From Candidatus Sulfopaludibacter sp. SbA3 (GTDB lineage: Bacteria; Acidobacteriota; Terriglobia; 2-12-FULL-54-10): a stretch of DNA of 8,722 nt. Below are positions 5,321 through 8,722 of the stretch, piece by piece. A model generated the notes under the pieces. It was not told the DNA's origin. It worked only from the letters and a program-made list of their open reading frames with translations, and made no database searches. The position numbers and the translations under genes are program-made. The DNA lies in contig CAMBEY010000114.1 in NCBI GenBank assembly GCA_945865705.1, positions 1 through 8,722 on the forward strand. The letters are read 5' to 3'. How positions within the stretch are numbered: position 1 is the stretch's first letter; the number at the start of each line of letters is the position of its first letter.

Positions 5321-7636
5321 CTACCGGCCCGCTGGTGTCGTCGCGGTTGCCTGGGGCAGCACAGCTTTACCCGTGCCTACGTTGCCGGCAAAATCCGTTA
5401 CGCGGAAGCTGGCCAGGTGTTCCTGATCGCTGAGACTATCGAGTACCGTTGCGAAGGTCTCCGCATTGGAGTCCACAATCCCGTCTTGCGGACCTGCCGG
5501 AGTCAGGTCGCCGCCATCGAGCGAATATTCGGCCCGCGTGAGGAAGCTCGCCGCGTCGCTCGCGCGCCAGCGGACGGTCGCGCGCGCGCCGGCGCGATCG
5601 ACGCCCAATATCTCGATCTGCGGCGCGGTGAAGTCCACCAGAAATGGCGCGCTGATGCGCTCGTTCGTGCGTGCTGTGCCGGAGGCGTTCTCCGCTGCAT
5701 CGGTGGCCACCACCCGTAGACGGTACGTGCCATCTGGCAGTGCGTCGGGGTTGAGCTGGAAGTAATTCTGGTTCATGTCTTTATCGAGCACCTTCCACTC
5801 GCGTTCCGCCTCGCCGCGAAAGTAGAGCGTGTAGGTGAGCTCGTCCTGATCAGGGTCATTAGCCAGCCACGACACATCCACACCGCGCGGAGCGCTCGAC
5901 TGCCCGCCCGATTGCGCGTTGACGACGATGCGCTGTCCCACGCGTGCGGCGTTGCCAGTGCTCTGCCCGCCGTTAGCGCGCGGAGTGGCTTTGATCTCGG
6001 TAATTTCCGGCGCGCGATTGCGCGGCAGATACGCGACAGTTATTGCCTGCAAAGCGGGCGACTGTCCGTCAGCGGTGCGCAGCGCGGCTTTCCATTGTAG
6101 ATACCGACCCGGCGGACTGCTGATCTGTTGTCCGTTTCCGCTAGCGTAGGCAGCGGACCACTCGCTCCATGTGGCATCCGGCTTGTCCGAGTTGCCGCTG
6201 CGAGTGTACAACTCGACGCCTGTACCGGTGGGCAGTTGCGCTTTCCAGCGAATCTGACCCCAACCGGCGATGTTGCCGGCGTCCTTCACGACAGATTCAA
6301 ATGTTCCCATAGTGGCGGGCTGGCGTGCGACCTTGAACACCTTGCCCAGGTTTGCCGTGGTGGCCAGCAGTGAGTCGCCGTTAGGGATCAGGCGCGTGGT
6401 CTGCTCCTGATCGGTCTTAGTGAGTAACGTTAAGTCATGCTCGCCAGTGAGTTGATATATCCGTCCGCTCTCATCGGTGGAGAACAGCAATCGGTCGGGT
6501 GAGGGGATCAGGTCGAAGGCATTCTCGCTGGTGGATTCCCACAGCGTTTGCGTCGAGCCATCCGGCCAGATGCGGACCACCGCGCTGCGATTCTGTCCAC
6601 CACCCTGTTGACGCGGCAAGACCCCGGTGATGCGTGGCGCGGGAGCCGGTTGCGCCCCGCCATCGATCTGCGGCGGGTCAGGCTGGCCGTCAGGGCCGCC
6701 ACCCGGCGCAGGATCATCGGCGCGCACCGTGATGGTGGTGCTGGCGATTAATTGTGGACCGGCCGCTTGCGGCGCAGAAGCGCCCTGCCGCGGCCGCGTT
6801 GCGCTGCTGGCGCCGAGAGTCGCCGCGTAGATGCTGCCATCGGCGGCCAGTGCCAACTGATGTATCTCGGCAAGCGGTGAGTCGTAGATAACCTGCGCTT
6901 TGTTGACCGCAGTCACTCGGTAGAGTAACCCGTTCGGCTCCGTTCCGGCGAGTAACTCGCCAGCCGTATTATGGATCACTGTCATTACATGAGTCTGGTT
7001 GGTCTCGTAGTAAACTTCTCCGGTTCCGTTCGGACTTACACGGAAGATGCGGCCGCGGTCGCCTGTGCCCACATAGAGCGCGCCGTCGTCGGCAAAGTTC
7101 ATGGACCAGATGTACTTGGCATTGGGGTCGAAAAACTCAGTTGCCTTGCCATCATTCTCCAAACGATAAATTTTCCCGTCGGGCGATGTTCCGACATATA
7201 CACGATTATTTTTATCGACTGCAATTGCAAAGATATCCGGCTCGGCAGCGTCGTAAATCAACTCGCCTTTCAGCGCTCCGCCCGCTTCCGGCGACAGGCG
7301 ATAGACCTTGCCGCTGTGTCCCGTGCCCAGATAAATGTTGCCCCGGGCATCACGCGCGGTGGCCAGGATCATAGCCTCATCGGTGGAAAATATCTGGGTC
7401 AGGTCCGGCGCGACGGTCAGGCTGCCATCGCGGCCCAGCGAGATATTCGTCAGCTCGCCCGCAAAAAAATCCTCGTAGGACCCGCTGGTCCAGAACTGAG
7501 TCTCCGCCCCGCGCGCCGTTGCCGCAGTGAGTGCGCCCACCACCAAAGCCATCAGCAGAGTGAGTCCCCGCAACGGTATATATTCAGTCACTCGCTGAAT
7601 GACTGGTGAGTTACTTGTAGATACTGAAATTGTCAT
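5321..7636 (-). CDS. Exported seven-repeat beta-propeller protein with C-terminal beta-sandwich domains
   Basis: The 771-residue product begins with a signal peptide (hydrophobic core about 24-39, cleavage near residue 41). A propeller follows. A repeat of the form G-x-hydrophobic-Y-hydrophobic-G-T-x3-G-K-hydrophobic-Y-R appears near 99, 144, 185, 226, 267, 381 and 421, about every 41 residues. The gap between the fifth and sixth repeats is 114 instead of 41, because a Gly/Pro/Gln-rich stretch of about 73 residues (275-350) interrupts that blade. After the propeller, 458-536 looks like a beta-sandwich with Trp-rich strands (WSEWSAAY, RYLQWKAAL). Residues 541-670 and 671-760 look like two Ig/FN3-like domains with DPDQDELTYTLYF and DGTYRLRVVATDAAEN. 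No catalytic motif is evident; such proteins usually bind ligands, sugars or partners outside the cytoplasm. Start ATG at 7636 has AGGA 15 nt upstream, which is rather far. The gene follows the S55-family gene by 30 bp, so the two are probably co-transcribed. Confidence 0.88.
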   Translation of the reverse strand: MTISVSTSNSPVIQRVTEYIPLRGLTLLMALVVGALTAATARGAETQFWTSGSYEDFFAGELTNISLGRDGSLTVAPDLTQIFSTDEAMILATARDARGNIYLGTGHSGKVYRLSPEAGGALKGELIYDAAEPDIFAIAVDKNNRVYVGTSPDGKIYRLENDGKATEFFDPNAKYIWSMNFADDGALYVGTGDRGRIFRVSPNGTGEVYYETNQTHVMTVIHNTAGELLAGTEPNGLLYRVTAVNKAQVIYDSPLAEIHQLALAADGSIYAATLGASSATRPRQGASAPQAAGPQLIASTTITVRADDPAPGGGPDGQPDPPQIDGGAQPAPAPRITGVLPRQQGGGQNRSAVVRIWPDGSTQTLWESTSENAFDLIPSPDRLLFSTDESGRIYQLTGEHDLTLLTKTDQEQTTRLIPNGDSLLATTANLGKVFKVARQPATMGTFESVVKDAGNIAGWGQIRWKAQLPTGTGVELYTRSGNSDKPDATWSEWSAAYASGNGQQISSPPGRYLQWKAALRTADGQSPALQAITVAYLPRNRAPEITEIKATPRANGGQSTGNAARVGQRIVVNAQSGGQSSAPRGVDVSWLANDPDQDELTYTLYFRGEAEREWKVLDKDMNQNYFQLNPDALPDGTYRLRVVATDAAENASGTARTNERISAPFLVDFTAPQIEILGVDRAGARATVRWRASDAASFLTRAEYSLDGGDLTPAGPQDGIVDSNAETFATVLDSLSDQEHLASFRVTDFAGNVGTGKAVLPQATATTPAGR

Positions 7637-7666
7637 GATGTCGGTATGATGTCCTTTTCGGGCGGC

Positions 7667-8722
7667 CTACTCTTCTATGTTGATAGCGAGCGCCTTGAAT
7701 CCGGAGATGACTCCTTCAACTGGGTCCAACTCCTGATCCTCGACGGTGGAAAGTCCGGTGCGCGTAACGCTGCCGCTGATGGAGGGGTCGGCGGAAAGCA
7801 AGCTGACCATGGATGGTGGCAGTGAAGGCAGCGACTCACCCTGGACCATGAAGCCCACTTCGGGCCGCGCCAGCCGCACATAAAGACGATTATTGCTGCG
7901 CGAGCGGTTGATGGCTTTGATCAATTGCGCCGGGTCTTTCGGCAACCCGCCGCGCGCGCCGGTCGCCGCTTCCAGCCGGTCGAGCGTGGTTCCATCGGCG
8001 ACCAGCACCGACAGCGGGCCGGGGCGCATGCTCAAGGGAATCACAAAGCGCGACTTGCGAACGGTCTCGCGGCCATCCTGGTCGCGCAGCACGACGGTCA
8101 ACTCCACTGGTTCGCCGGGCTTGGCCGTGCGGCGGCTGGCCCACACCTGTTCCACATCCATCGACTGGCGCTGGTTGGACGATTGTATTTTCAGCTTGAT
8201 GCGCTCGACATCCGTTGCGTCCAGCCCACTCTGCATCAGCACCGCGAGCGGCGTGATCACCGCGCGCGACGCCATGGCCGCACCGTTGGCGGGACCCGAG
8301 ATATAGTTTTCCAGTTGCACCGAAGGCAGATTGCGCAGTGTGATGTCTTGCTCCACGATGAACGTCGCATCTCCCACCTGCCGCTCGCGCGAGCCGATAG
8401 CGGAGAAGACAGTGAGGTTCATCAGAAACGGCAACAGAAAGCGGTCGGCGGCGACTTCAAACTTATAGCTCTGCGCGCTAGTAGTGTCCGAGGTCATCTC
8501 CAGCTCCACGGGAATCATGCGCGCCGTGCGGCCCAGCACGCCGCCGATACCGGAAGCTTGGTCCTGGCTGATAACGCCGAGGGCGCGGCCCTGCGTGGAT
8601 ATCTTCATGGAGTTTGCGTAACTTGGCACGGCGGCGATAACCGTGGCCTCGGTGAAGGGCAGCTCCACCGGCCCGGCGGAGAGGAATGGGTGGCCGAAGG
8701 CGTATATCCGTCCGTTCTCGAC
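7667..8722 (-). CDS. SpoIVB peptidase S55-domain family protein, C-terminal part (5' end outside window)
   Basis: The frame is open to the window edge, so the start lies beyond base 8722. An apparent Met at 8668 is internal. The first visible residues read VENGRIYAFGHPFLSAGPVE, followed by LPFTEATVIAAVPSYANSMK and GRALGVISQDQASGIGGVLG. This FGHP...G.VELP...QD..GI.G.LG pattern is what I recall from large acidobacterial proteins annotated with a SpoIVB S55 peptidase domain. In those proteins a GMSGSP segment with the presumed serine nucleophile lies further upstream, here outside the window, so catalytic activity cannot be judged. After residue 60 or so the chain is beta-rich without a named domain (for example PGEPVELTVVLRDQDGRETV at about 205-224). 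It ends in NIEE. The family is normally exported. The gene is followed after 30 bp by the propeller protein, suggesting a shared transcript and location. Confidence 0.85.
   Translation of the reverse strand, partial: VENGRIYAFGHPFLSAGPVELPFTEATVIAAVPSYANSMKISTQGRALGVISQDQASGIGGVLGRTARMIPVELEMTSDTTSAQSYKFEVAADRFLLPFLMNLTVFSAIGSRERQVGDATFIVEQDITLRNLPSVQLENYISGPANGAAMASRAVITPLAVLMQSGLDATDVERIKLKIQSSNQRQSMDVEQVWASRRTAKPGEPVELTVVLRDQDGRETVRKSRFVIPLSMRPGPLSVLVADGTTLDRLEAATGARGGLPKDPAQLIKAINRSRSNNRLYVRLARPEVGFMVQGESLPSLPPSMVSLLSADPSISGSVTRTGLSTVEDQELDPVEGVISGFKALAINIEE

Noticed and set aside
6971..7609. 212-codon plus-strand reading frame opposite the propeller N-terminus
   Set aside because: It is antisense to a strand with a clear periodic propeller repeat and signal peptide, and has no recognisable family.

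Overview
The window is a GC-rich stretch from a bacterial chromosome, and every gene I can support lies on the minus strand. It reads most like Acidobacteriota. That is an inference from the gene content: an acidobacterial-type SpoIVB S55-domain protein, an ECF sigma / zinc-finger anti-sigma / DUF4097 operon, and a secreted beta-propeller protein. No rRNA or lineage marker is present to confirm it. The genes look like ordinary chromosomal genes. I see no phage, transposase, CRISPR array or tRNA.

In the direction of transcription (high to low coordinates) there are three blocks. Block A (8722-5321) holds the C-terminal part of an S55-peptidase-family protein, whose 5' end is outside the window. 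Only 30 bp later comes a 771-residue exported protein with a seven-repeat beta-propeller followed by beta-sandwich domains. Block B (5050-2594) is an envelope-signalling operon: an ECF sigma factor with an unusual Ala/Gly-rich N-terminal extension, its membrane-anchored zinc-finger anti-sigma factor, and an exported DUF4097 beta-strand-repeat protein. Block C (2377-1) holds shikimate kinase (aroK), a short exported protein of unknown function that overlaps aroK by 40 bp, and a DegT/DnrJ/EryC1/StrS PLP-dependent aminotransferase cut by the window edge.

The two larger gaps separate the blocks. Each carries an inverted-repeat element with TGTCAT-type ends (5229-5276 and 2489-2570). The two look like members of one dispersed short palindromic repeat family, and their hairpins may also mark transcript ends. 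A candidate sigma-70-type promoter and a small palindrome lie just upstream of aroK.

The likely logic of block B is that the sigma factor is held by the membrane anti-sigma, and an envelope signal releases it to transcribe its regulon, possibly including the DUF4097 protein. Block A is a pair of exported proteins probably made together. Block C combines a housekeeping aromatic biosynthesis step with an envelope protein and a sugar-type aminotransferase. I do not see a clearly new defence or mobile system. The most distinctive items are the interrupted propeller blade, the sigma N-terminal extension and the paired palindromic elements.
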